64,000 nt of DNA, from positions 310,001 through 374,000 of the forward strand of contig JADJEE010000002.1 in NCBI GenBank assembly GCA_016709225.1. Reading direction: 5' to 3'. The notes beneath the pieces are model-generated. The model was not told the origin of the DNA and made no database searches. It saw only the letters and a program-made list of their open reading frames with translations. This stretch comes from Deltaproteobacteria bacterium. GTDB lineage: Bacteria > Myxococcota_A > Polyangia > Nannocystales > Nannocystaceae. Every line of letters begins with the position of its first letter. Within the stretch, counting starts at the first letter, position 1. Position numbers and translations under genes: made by a program. Of this stretch, positions 39,050-47,025 are shown piece by piece.

Positions 39050-41488
39050 CTACTCCCACACCTTGAGATCCATCGGCAGCCCTGACTCGACGATTGCGAG
39101 ATCCGTGGGAACGGTGACCCGCCAGCGAACCGGATTTCCGAGTTCATCGCGAACCGGCGCATCCATCGGTTGCGCGAACGCCGCCTCCAGCTCCGCTGAG
39201 AGTGCGAGATACGCCGGATCTCCAATCGATGGAAGCAGCGTGGAGTCCGGGAGATTTCCGGTGTTCAGTACATAGTGAACTCGCCATTCGAACTCGCGGC
39301 GCACCGGAACTACGACCCGCGCAGCGCCCGCCCGCAGGAAGGCCTGGCACGCCGCGTCTTCATGCGTCTCCGCGGCACTCGCGGGCCAGGTCGTGCGACG
39401 TCCCCAGCAGTAGGGGTAGAATACGTATCCCATCTGCTCCCATTCGAATGCTTGTTCGATGAACCTTGCCACGGCCCCGTCGCTCTGCGCCTTCGCGACG
39501 TCGGGTTCGGGGTAGTTGGACGGCACGCTCGCCGCGCCATCACTCTCGGGCGACACCGCACCAAGTTCGAGGTCCGTGAGGCGGCGACGCAGCAAGATGG
39601 CGGACAGGGACCGTTTCAGCTCTTCGCGTTCGATCTGGCGACATCGACCAGGAGTGCTCGCGGCGAAGCGGCCCATCCCCGCCGGCGCATAGGCCAGCGC
39701 GGCCTCTCGCTCGCGCTCCTCCGCCTCCAGCTTTCGCAGTTGCGCGAGGATCGCCGCAAACGTCTTGTCCTGCCAGGCAACTCGAGCCTCTGGCGTCATG
39801 GCACATTCGACATGAACCACGACCGAGCCGTCTACCTTGTTTGCTTCACTGTGAGCTTCGAACGCGATGGTTCCGCGCACTCGCGGAAAGAAGGACAATC
39901 GGTCACTGGCGAACGTCTGGGTTTTCTTGTCCGAAGAATCCGCGAAGACCAAGATCTGCGGTATTCCTCCGACCGCGACGAAGAACGGAGATGGATCCGC
40001 GTTGGGATTGCGAAACGTCCCCGTCACGACCGCCGAAGTCGCCTCGTACCCGCTGGGAATCTCGAGGGTGCCCTTGACGATAAATCCACTATCACCGTCC
40101 GCTGCGGCCACGTGCGCCGACGAGAGCGACAACGTCAGCTGTTCCGGGCCCATGAGCCCCTGCACGCCGTACGTCGCGGCCCACTTACCGTAGTACTCCG
40201 TCGCACCGTCATTGCCGCTTGGCAGCATCGCCAGGTCGACTGGCATGACCGGCACCATCGCGCCGCTCGCGTCTGCCTTGACGAAGGGCGGCGGAGCCTG
40301 CGATGGCGCGGCCTGGCGCTGAGTTCGCTCGATCCATCTCAGGAACGCTGCAGGCTCAGGGACCATCGCATCCACGATCATCCGCCCTGGTTCGAAGAAT
40401 AGGCCGCATTCGTGTTCTGCATCGACCCACCGATAGACACCAACCGCGTGCTCGGGGCCCGGCGAAGTCGACACGTGCGTTTCCCCCCGTTTCCGTGTAA
40501 ACGTGAGACGGTTGCGCTGCGACGAACTCACCCGCTCGGTGAGCTTGGACGCACTCTTGCGGGTCACCTCCTTTGCAACCTCGCTTGCATTCTTCACCGC
40601 GGTCTCCTTCGACCGCTGGAAATCCATGCTGGTACTGGCAGAGATGTGGAAGCCACCCCCGCCGTAGCCCACGTCGAGCCCTGCCTTCACGCCGAACTGC
40701 TCCTTCGACTTCGACTCGATCTCCTGCTTGAATGCGAACCGATCGACTACGCTTGTCTCCTCACTCGTCTCGGTCTGGCTCTCCGATTCCTCGGTTCGCT
40801 CGGACTCTGAAGTCATCGTTTCCTTGGTCTCGAGCGTTCGAGTCTCGCCTGCCATGACGTTTTCGATGGCCTTGATCTCGTGCGCCCGGTACGCAATCAC
40901 ATGATGGCGAAGCGAGAACACGTCCATGATTCCGTTCATCGGCACTTCGCCCGTCGCTGGAGCGATCAGCGGGAGGGCGACCACTGGGTCCTCCACCTGG
41001 GCAGCGACGTCCTCGCCGGACAGGTTCGCGCCGTTGAACGCGATGAGCCTGATCAGCTCGAGCGCCCGCAGTGCTCGAACCGCCGCGGCCAGCGGAACTG
41101 GGCTGCGACGCAGCATCACGTAAGCGACGAGAACTGTGTCGCACACGCGGTCGCGAGCACGTGCCCATGCCGCAGGATCGCTGAAGAGCGGCAGCAGGTT
41201 CTGAAACTCCGACCGGACGAACCCGAGCAGTGCGCTCGGCGCCAGCCGCGTGGCTTTGAATGCCGCGACAAGCTCATCAAGGCGCCACAAGTCGCCTTCC
41301 CAGCGGTCGACGACTGCCTCCGGAAAACGCTTCACTAGCATTGCTACGCTGCCGCGAAGATCTGGGTCGCGTTCTGCGATACGCTCCATGACTCGCGCCT
41401 GCAACTCTGTGTTGGTCGTGATGGAGATCGAGGGTGCCTTGAGTGGTGCCGCGCTACGAAACGCGACCATACGAGTGATTTCGTCCAT
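39050..41488 (-). CDS. Large uncharacterised protein with Ser/Thr/Glu-rich central region
   Basis: 812 residues, no signal peptide. N-terminal ~170 residues are helical (RIAERDPDLRGSVAMLVKRF, ALLGFVRSEFQNLLPLFSD). At ~200-345 a charged region rich in E, S, T and K (GETRTLETKETMTSESER, SETSEETSVVDRFAFKQE) precedes a Gly-rich amphipathic stretch (GLDVGYGGGGFHISAST) and a basic helix. Then come GVYRWVDAEHECGLFFEPGR and VPEPAAFLRWIERT. The last ~250 residues are globular, with FEWEQMGYVFYPYCWGRRTTW. I recognise this layout from large unnamed bacterial proteins but know no function. It is paired with a PhoD-like gene and lies 234 bp downstream of an ECF sigma gene on the same strand. Confidence 0.75.
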   Translation of the reverse strand: MDEITRMVAFRSAAPLKAPSISITTNTELQARVMERIAERDPDLRGSVAMLVKRFPEAVVDRWEGDLWRLDELVAAFKATRLAPSALLGFVRSEFQNLLPLFSDPAAWARARDRVCDTVLVAYVMLRRSPVPLAAAVRALRALELIRLIAFNGANLSGEDVAAQVEDPVVALPLIAPATGEVPMNGIMDVFSLRHHVIAYRAHEIKAIENVMAGETRTLETKETMTSESERTEESESQTETSEETSVVDRFAFKQEIESKSKEQFGVKAGLDVGYGGGGFHISASTSMDFQRSKETAVKNASEVAKEVTRKSASKLTERVSSSQRNRLTFTRKRGETHVSTSPGPEHAVGVYRWVDAEHECGLFFEPGRMIVDAMVPEPAAFLRWIERTQRQAAPSQAPPPFVKADASGAMVPVMPVDLAMLPSGNDGATEYYGKWAATYGVQGLMGPEQLTLSLSSAHVAAADGDSGFIVKGTLEIPSGYEATSAVVTGTFRNPNADPSPFFVAVGGIPQILVFADSSDKKTQTFASDRLSFFPRVRGTIAFEAHSEANKVDGSVVVHVECAMTPEARVAWQDKTFAAILAQLRKLEAEEREREAALAYAPAGMGRFAASTPGRCRQIEREELKRSLSAILLRRRLTDLELGAVSPESDGAASVPSNYPEPDVAKAQSDGAVARFIEQAFEWEQMGYVFYPYCWGRRTTWPASAAETHEDAACQAFLRAGAARVVVPVRREFEWRVHYVLNTGNLPDSTLLPSIGDPAYLALSAELEAAFAQPMDAPVRDELGNPVRWRVTVPTDLAIVESGLPMDLKVWE

Positions 41489-41722
41489 GGGTCTAACCTT
41501 TGCGTTTTCGAGTATCTGGGAGCACGTACGCTCGACCGTACCTCGCCTCTCGAGTCACGGGCGATGGAGCGTCCGTCGAGGGAGTGTCGCGCGGCGCGGC
41601 AAATGATCCGCAGGGGCACGTGAAAGGTCGCGTCGGCTGCGGCCCGTGGTCCCATGCATGCACGCGCCCTGTGGCACGGGGCGCTCGTCGAACAGGTGCG
41701 CCGGCCCGCCCCGGAGGCGGCG

Positions 41723-42337
41723 TCAGGTCGCCGCGCCGAGCTGCTCGCGGATGCTCCGCGCCCAGCGCTCGAGGTCGGTCGAGGTCGACTCGACGGCGCC
41801 CGCTTGACCATCGATGGCCGCCAGGGCGAGGCGCAGTCGCTCTCGCGCCCGGGTACGTCGGCCGCGAATGGTGTTGGCGTTGGTCGCGAGCACGTCGGCG
41901 ATCTCTGGATCCGACATGTCTTCCCAGTAGTAGAGCTCGAGCACGGTCTGGTGCTCGAGCGTCAGCGAGCGCAGGGCCTGCAGTACCAGACGCTGCTCGG
42001 CGCGTTGAGCGAGCACCGACGACGGGCGCGGATCGACGGCGGCAATGCTGATGTCTTCGAGCGGCTCGACCTGATGCCGGTACCGCTCGCGCAGGTGCTC
42101 CAGCAGCACGAGGTGGGCGATGCCCAGCACGAAGCTGCGCGCGCTGCCGCGGCCATCGTAGCGCTCGCGGATCTGCTGCACGCGGGTGAACGTTCGCTGC
42201 GTGAGTTCGTCGGCGTCGTCTCCGACCTTGTTCACGAAGAAGCCACGGACGCGTCCGAACACCGCCAGGACCCCCGCGGCCCAAGCCTGCTGCCGGACAT
42301 CCAGCAGCTGCGCCCACGGGTCGTCGGCGGCGGTCAT
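41723..42337 (-). CDS. ECF-type sigma factor divergent from the kinase/caspase operon
   Basis: 204 residues from ATG 42337 (start TAADDPWAQLL). Region 2: VRGFFVNKVGDDADELTQRTF with RYDGRGSARSFVLGIA; region 4: LRSLTLEHQTVLELYYWEDMSDPEIADVL and NTIRGRRTRARERL. It is divergently transcribed from the Ser/Thr kinase gene across a 128-bp intergenic space, a usual position for a regulator of the adjacent operon, and it is also upstream of the 812-aa and PhoD-like genes on its own strand. No anti-sigma gene is adjacent; the kinase could take that part (inference). Confidence 0.9.
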   Translation of the reverse strand: MTAADDPWAQLLDVRQQAWAAGVLAVFGRVRGFFVNKVGDDADELTQRTFTRVQQIRERYDGRGSARSFVLGIAHLVLLEHLRERYRHQVEPLEDISIAAVDPRPSSVLAQRAEQRLVLQALRSLTLEHQTVLELYYWEDMSDPEIADVLATNANTIRGRRTRARERLRLALAAIDGQAGAVESTSTDLERWARSIREQLGAAT

Positions 42338-42465
42338 GGCGGGCCGTACGGTACCACGTCGAGCCACACGAATCCTGGGACCCGCTCGTCGGTCGCGGGC
42401 GGCCCGACGCCACCGGGCAACGGGGGATCATCGGGATCAGTTTCGGGTTTCTGCGACACTCCTTG

Positions 42466-45327
42466 GTGGTGGCGCCAAGCCAGGACGACGGTCGGTTCCA
42501 CGACCCCACTGCAGCGAAGCTCGTCGCGGCGGCACCGCACGACGACCTCGACGCGCGGGTCGCCGCGGTCGACTACCTCCGCAGCCTCGGCGTCGAGCAT
42601 CCCCCAGTCGTCATCGCTGGCTACGTACTCGAGCGGCGCATCGGTAGCGGCGGCTTCGGCAACGTCTACCTCGCGGCGCAACCGAGCCTCGATCGCCGGG
42701 TCGCCATCAAGCTGCTCCATCGCCAACGGGTGGGGCGCGAGGCGTCATCCCTGCGTCGCGAGGCACACGCGCTCGCCCAGCTCAACCACCCCAACGTCGT
42801 ACAAGTCTTCCACGTTGGGGACGCGACGGAGGGCACCTTCATCGTCATGGAGTACGTCGAGGGAGCGTCGCTCGACGCGTGGCAGCGCGACCGCTCATGG
42901 CCCGAGGTCCTGGCGAAGTACCGCGACGCAGCGCTCGCGCTGGCGGCCGCCCACGACCGAGGGATCCTCCACCTCGACTTCAAGCCCCAGAACGTACGAG
43001 TCGGCGTCGATGGCCGCGCGCGCGTGCTCGACTTCGGCCTCGCCGGCGGCCCCGGGATCGCGCGGGGCTCGACCTCGGAGCAGCCGTCGCTCGGCGCCGG
43101 GACGCTGCGCGTCACTCGAGCCGACGGTGCGACCGTCGGATATGCGGCACCAGAGCAGCTGTTCGGCGGCGTCGTCGAGGCCGCGGCCGATCAGTACGCC
43201 TTCTGTGCCGCGCTTCACGAGGCACTCCACGGCGTCCTGCCGTACACCGCTGCGGATTGCCTTTCGATGGCCGTGGAGCAGGCGCCGATGCCCGCGCGGC
43301 GTGGCGCGAAGCGCTGCCCGACGTGGATCGATCACGTGATTCGGCGGGGACTACGACCGCGGCCCGGCGATCGGTGGCCGTCGATGCAGGCGCTGATCCA
43401 CGCCCTTCGCGGGCCGGCGCGCCTTCGGCAGACGGTGGTCGCGGGCGTGGCCCTGTTCGCGACCGTCCCCGCAGCACTCGCAGGCGCGCGCGCTGGGCGG
43501 GCTCCCGGCTGCGACGACGTGGACGGGCCTTCGCCTCCTGCATGGAGCAGCGCGCGGCGCGAGGCGGTCACGCGTGCGCTGCACGGCGGCGGTGACACGT
43601 TGCCGGCATCGTCTGCCGCGGCGGTGCTCTCACGGCTCGACGTGATGTCCGCCACCGCCGACCGCGAGCTCGAAGTGGCCTGTAGCGCCGCCGCATCCGA
43701 TGAGCACCGGCTGGACTGCCTGCGACGGTTCACGGCGCGATTCGACCGAGCCACCGAACTCATTGCGAACCACGGCGAGGGCACGCGCGCCGATGCGCTC
43801 CTCGAGGTGGTCGGCGACGCCGCCGAGTGCCACGCAGGAAGGACCGACGGCAGGCTGGACCCCGTCGCGGCGGATGAGGCCGCGGCGGTGCTCGCCGACC
43901 TCGATCGCGCGCGACTCGACCTCGCTGCCGGCCGCTTTGCCGAAGCCGACGCGCGCACCCAGGCGGCGATGCGAGCGACCCGCATGTTCGACGCCGCGGC
44001 GGTCGTCGCAGAGGCACTCCTGGTCCGAGGCCTCGCTGCGGACGCGCTCGCGCGGGACGCCGACGCACTGCAGGACCTCGAGTCCGCCGCGCACGCCAGC
44101 GTTGCCGCCGGACGCGACGACCTCGCCGCAGAGGCGTGGCGACGCGCCGCGTGGGTGGCCGCCACCGATCTCGGCGATCTCGACCGCGCGTGGCGGAACG
44201 CCCGCGCGGCCAAGGTCGCCGCCACGCGACTCGGCCCCGAACCCCGCACCCGCGCCGAGCAGCTCCACGTCGAGGGCTTGCTGCTACGCCTCGGTGGCGA
44301 TGCCACGGGGGCCGTCGCGCGACACGAGCTCGCGCTGTCCGAGCTCGGCGACAGCGTAGCGGCGGATGATCCCAGCTGGATCTCCTCGTGGCTGCTGCTC
44401 GCGCACGCGCACGCGGATGCTGGCGGCACCGATTCCGCGAGTACCCTGTACGAACGCGCCGAGCGTCTCGCGATCGCTCGACTCGGCCCGCTCCACCCGC
44501 GCGTCGCGACGATCCTGCTATCGCGGGCGATGATTGCCCGTGCCAGCTATGACCGCAGCCGTGACCCGAATGTCCTCGCGCAAGCGGATGCGACGCTGGC
44601 CCGCGCGGCAGAGATCATGCAGTTCGGGTCCGGCCACAACGACGACGTGATCGCCACGATCACCACGCTACACGCCGAGGTAGCTCTGTTGCGCGGTGAA
44701 CTCGACCGCGCGGGTCGCCTCGCGGCGACGGCCTGGGACCTGCAGCGCGAGCACCTCCCGGAGGGCCACCGCGAGCGGGGCAGCGCGCTCGCCGTGCTCG
44801 CGCGGGTCGAACTCGCCCGCGGCGACTGGGAGGGCGCACTACGCGTGCATCGAGAGTATGCGCTGGAGCGCGCGCACTTCGACGACGACGCAACCCTGCC
44901 TGCGATCGAGAACAACCTCGGCTGGTTGGAGCTTCGGCTCGGACGCCCGGAGAACGCCCGAACCCACCACGAGCGCGCGCTCGCCGACGGCGACGACGTG
45001 CAGCGGGCGTACGCGCGCGGCGGGCTCGGCCACGCGGCACTCCTGCTCGACGGACCCATGGTCGCCGAGGAGCAGCTCGCGGGCGCGCTCGCGTCGGCGC
45101 AGGCACTCGGCGAGGCCGCGCCCGCCGATCTCATCGCGGAGATCGAGTGGCACCTGGCCGAGGCGCAGCTCGCCAACCACCGCGGCGCGAGCTCGGTGCG
45201 AACTCATCTCGAGCGCGCTGTCGCATACTATCAGGCGAGCGGCAGCGACGCCCTCGCAATCGAAGCGCTCGGCCGCCTCGCACGGCAGCTCCCGGGCGCG
45301 CATCGCAGGCCACGAGACCACGAGTAA
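42466..45327 (+). CDS. Membrane Ser/Thr protein kinase with TPR sensor domain
   Basis: 953 residues from GTG 42466 (GTG 42469 is equally possible). Kinase domain ~52-315: glycine loop RIGSGGFGNVY, VAIK lysine (~K82), ILHLDFKPQN as catalytic loop (Asp171; the usual HRD is HLD, so a non-RD kinase), DFG at 189-191, APE at 228-230. A TM-like segment TVVAGVALFATVPAALAGA (~323-341) follows. The remaining ~600 residues are TPR-like helices (ADALQDLESAAHASVAAGRDDLAAEAWRRAA type). Myxobacteria use many such kinases. It is first in a five-gene operon with a caspase and a CHAT protein and is divergent from an ECF sigma gene. Confidence 0.93.
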   Translation: MVAPSQDDGRFHDPTAAKLVAAAPHDDLDARVAAVDYLRSLGVEHPPVVIAGYVLERRIGSGGFGNVYLAAQPSLDRRVAIKLLHRQRVGREASSLRREAHALAQLNHPNVVQVFHVGDATEGTFIVMEYVEGASLDAWQRDRSWPEVLAKYRDAALALAAAHDRGILHLDFKPQNVRVGVDGRARVLDFGLAGGPGIARGSTSEQPSLGAGTLRVTRADGATVGYAAPEQLFGGVVEAAADQYAFCAALHEALHGVLPYTAADCLSMAVEQAPMPARRGAKRCPTWIDHVIRRGLRPRPGDRWPSMQALIHALRGPARLRQTVVAGVALFATVPAALAGARAGRAPGCDDVDGPSPPAWSSARREAVTRALHGGGDTLPASSAAAVLSRLDVMSATADRELEVACSAAASDEHRLDCLRRFTARFDRATELIANHGEGTRADALLEVVGDAAECHAGRTDGRLDPVAADEAAAVLADLDRARLDLAAGRFAEADARTQAAMRATRMFDAAAVVAEALLVRGLAADALARDADALQDLESAAHASVAAGRDDLAAEAWRRAAWVAATDLGDLDRAWRNARAAKVAATRLGPEPRTRAEQLHVEGLLLRLGGDATGAVARHELALSELGDSVAADDPSWISSWLLLAHAHADAGGTDSASTLYERAERLAIARLGPLHPRVATILLSRAMIARASYDRSRDPNVLAQADATLARAAEIMQFGSGHNDDVIATITTLHAEVALLRGELDRAGRLAATAWDLQREHLPEGHRERGSALAVLARVELARGDWEGALRVHREYALERAHFDDDATLPAIENNLGWLELRLGRPENARTHHERALADGDDVQRAYARGGLGHAALLLDGPMVAEEQLAGALASAQALGEAAPADLIAEIEWHLAEAQLANHRGASSVRTHLERAVAYYQASGSDALAIEALGRLARQLPGAHRRPRDHE

Positions 45328-45334
45328 CGCCAAT

Positions 45335-45700
45335 ATGTTCACGGTCACGTACCAAGATGGAAGCAGCTTCAGCGCGAGCGACAACACGATCACGATCGTC
45401 GCGGTCGTCGACGGTGACTACCGTCACCGCGACCGGCCGATCGACGCCATCGCTTTCGCCATGGGTCAGGCCTCGGAGGCCCGGGTCGAGGTCGTCGCGA
45501 GCGGCACCAGCTTGCCCGTGCAGCTGTGCTTCGGCGGCGGGGGCCCCAGTGTCGGGCTGCCGGTCGCCACGCGCTGGACGGCCGAGTCGCCCACCAAGGG
45601 CACGCTTGCGATGTCACTGCCCGCGGGTGCCAACGCCCAACACGCGACGCGACTCGAGGCGAGCGGCGGTGGCAACATCGAGATCACCCTCACGCGCTGA
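45335..45700 (+). CDS. Small beta-rich protein A of the kinase/caspase operon
   Basis: 121 residues, starting 7 bp after the kinase stop. Begins MFTVTYQDGSSFSASDNTI and then alternates short strands and Gly-rich turns (ARVEVVASGTSLPVQLCF, GTLAMSLPAGANAQ) and ends GGGNIEITLTR. No signal peptide. The protein looks like a compact beta-sandwich. The next gene has a similar opening (YMDG) and a comparable core (ATLVVVAGDG ... VRMALC), so the two may be tandem paralogues. Possibly adaptor or sensor modules of the system. Function unknown. Confidence 0.7.
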   Translation: MFTVTYQDGSSFSASDNTITIVAVVDGDYRHRDRPIDAIAFAMGQASEARVEVVASGTSLPVQLCFGGGGPSVGLPVATRWTAESPTKGTLAMSLPAGANAQHATRLEASGGGNIEITLTR

Positions 45701-45715
45701 CGGCACGAGGTCGAG

Positions 45716-46114
45716 ATGCCCAACTACCGCATCATCTACATGGACGGAAAGACCGCCGACATCGACGACCGCGTGCTGACGCTGGTCAATCGCGTGCCGT
45801 CGCCACTGCCCCCGCCGACGCAGCCGTGGACGAGCTACCAGCACAACGGCAAGATCGTCCGGGAGCTTCGCACCACCGGGCCGAGCGCGACCTTGGTGGT
45901 GGTGGCGGGCGATGGCGGCGCGGTCGGTGAGCAGAACGTTCGCATGGCGCTGTGCACGACCGCGGGGCACAGCTGCAGTGCGGTCTGGCAACCAAGCGCC
46001 GCGGGTGTCCAGCTCGACCTGCGTGCGGACGCCGCATCGACCGGTTTCGACATCACCGACATGCACCTTCCGCCGCAAGCGCTCCGGGTGGTTCTGATGC
46101 GACCGACTCTGTAG
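45716..46114 (+). CDS. Small beta-rich protein B of the kinase/caspase operon
   Basis: 132 residues. Starts MPNYRIIYMDGKTADIDD, has a Pro-rich loop (PSPLPPPTQPW, ~30-40), then strands in ATLVVVAGDGG, VRMALCTTAGHSCSAVW and GVQLDLRAD. It lies 15 bp after protein A and 31 bp before the caspase gene. No known domain. Cytoplasmic by absence of a signal. Possible remote paralogue of protein A. Confidence 0.7.
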   Translation: MPNYRIIYMDGKTADIDDRVLTLVNRVPSPLPPPTQPWTSYQHNGKIVRELRTTGPSATLVVVAGDGGAVGEQNVRMALCTTAGHSCSAVWQPSAAGVQLDLRADAASTGFDITDMHLPPQALRVVLMRPTL

Positions 46115-46145
46115 CGAACGGCGCTCGCGACACCCGCTTGCCACG

Positions 46146-46991
46146 ATGCGTACTGCCCTCCTCGTCGGCGTCGAGAGCTGTCCCGCCGCAGACCTGCGCG
46201 GCCCCGCGGCGGACGTCGCATTGGTGCGCGCGGTAATCTGCGAGCGGTTCGAACTGCTAGCGCGGACGTTGCCGAATCGCGCCGCGACCCGCGACGGGGT
46301 GCTCGCCGCGCTCGACGAGCTGGTCTCGGCGGCGCGCGAGCGCGACAGGTTGCTGTTCTACTTCGCCGGTCACGGCACCCAGGTCGCCGACACGGGCGAG
46401 GGTCTCGATGAGACCGGCGCCGTCGACTACCACGAAGCCATCTGCCCGCACGACTTCAGCCGCGAGGACCCGTCGCGCGCAATCCGTGACACCGAGCTGC
46501 ACCAGCTCTTCGCCAAAGCCATCGCGCGCGGCGCTGGCATCACTGCCATCTTCGACTGTTGCTTCGCGGGAGGCCTGGCCGCACGCGACGTCGTGCGCGG
46601 CCCCATCAACGCGGGCGACGAGGGTGTCCGGGCGCGCAGCCTCGCGACGATCGAGGGCCGGTGGTCCGAGGCCGTGCGCTCCGGAGTGCTGCGTCGTGTC
46701 CACCGCATGACCGACGTGCCGCGCACCCGCGATGGCGGGGCCTCACCGGTCGTCTTCGGTGCGTGTCTCGCCGGCTCGCTCGCCCGAGAGTGTCGCTACG
46801 ACACCGAAATCCGCGGCGAGTTCACGCACCACCTGGCGGCCGTGCTGGCCACGGCGGCGCGCGGCATCACCAACGTCGCGGTGCGCGACGCAGTGCGAGC
46901 ATCGATTGCAGCCAGCGACCCCTCGAACCGGTCACCGTCGCGCCCCGTGTTTGCCCCCGCCAGCGCCGACCAGGCCGTATTCCTGGACTAG
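46146..46991 (+). CDS. Caspase-like peptidase (C14, metacaspase type)
   Basis: 281 residues. The start RTALLVGVESCPAADLRGPAAD is the first strand and loop of the caspase fold. The catalytic His is in LLFYFAGHGTQ (H76) and the catalytic Cys in IFDCCFAGG (C139, preceded by D137/C138, the metacaspase DCC form). A loop with GLDETGAVDYHEAICPHD between the two fits metacaspases that cleave after Lys/Arg. The C-terminal third (~180-260; PVVFGACLAGSLARE, GEFTHHLAAVLATAARG) continues the fold. No death-type adaptor domain is fused. It is directly followed by the TIR/SLOG/CHAT gene, which suggests that one may activate or be cleaved by the other (inference). Confidence 0.93.
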   Translation: MRTALLVGVESCPAADLRGPAADVALVRAVICERFELLARTLPNRAATRDGVLAALDELVSAARERDRLLFYFAGHGTQVADTGEGLDETGAVDYHEAICPHDFSREDPSRAIRDTELHQLFAKAIARGAGITAIFDCCFAGGLAARDVVRGPINAGDEGVRARSLATIEGRWSEAVRSGVLRRVHRMTDVPRTRDGGASPVVFGACLAGSLARECRYDTEIRGEFTHHLAAVLATAARGITNVAVRDAVRASIAASDPSNRSPSRPVFAPASADQAVFLD

Positions 46992-47025
46992 CGGGCCCGC
47001 TGCACCCAACATCGCGAGGTCCACG

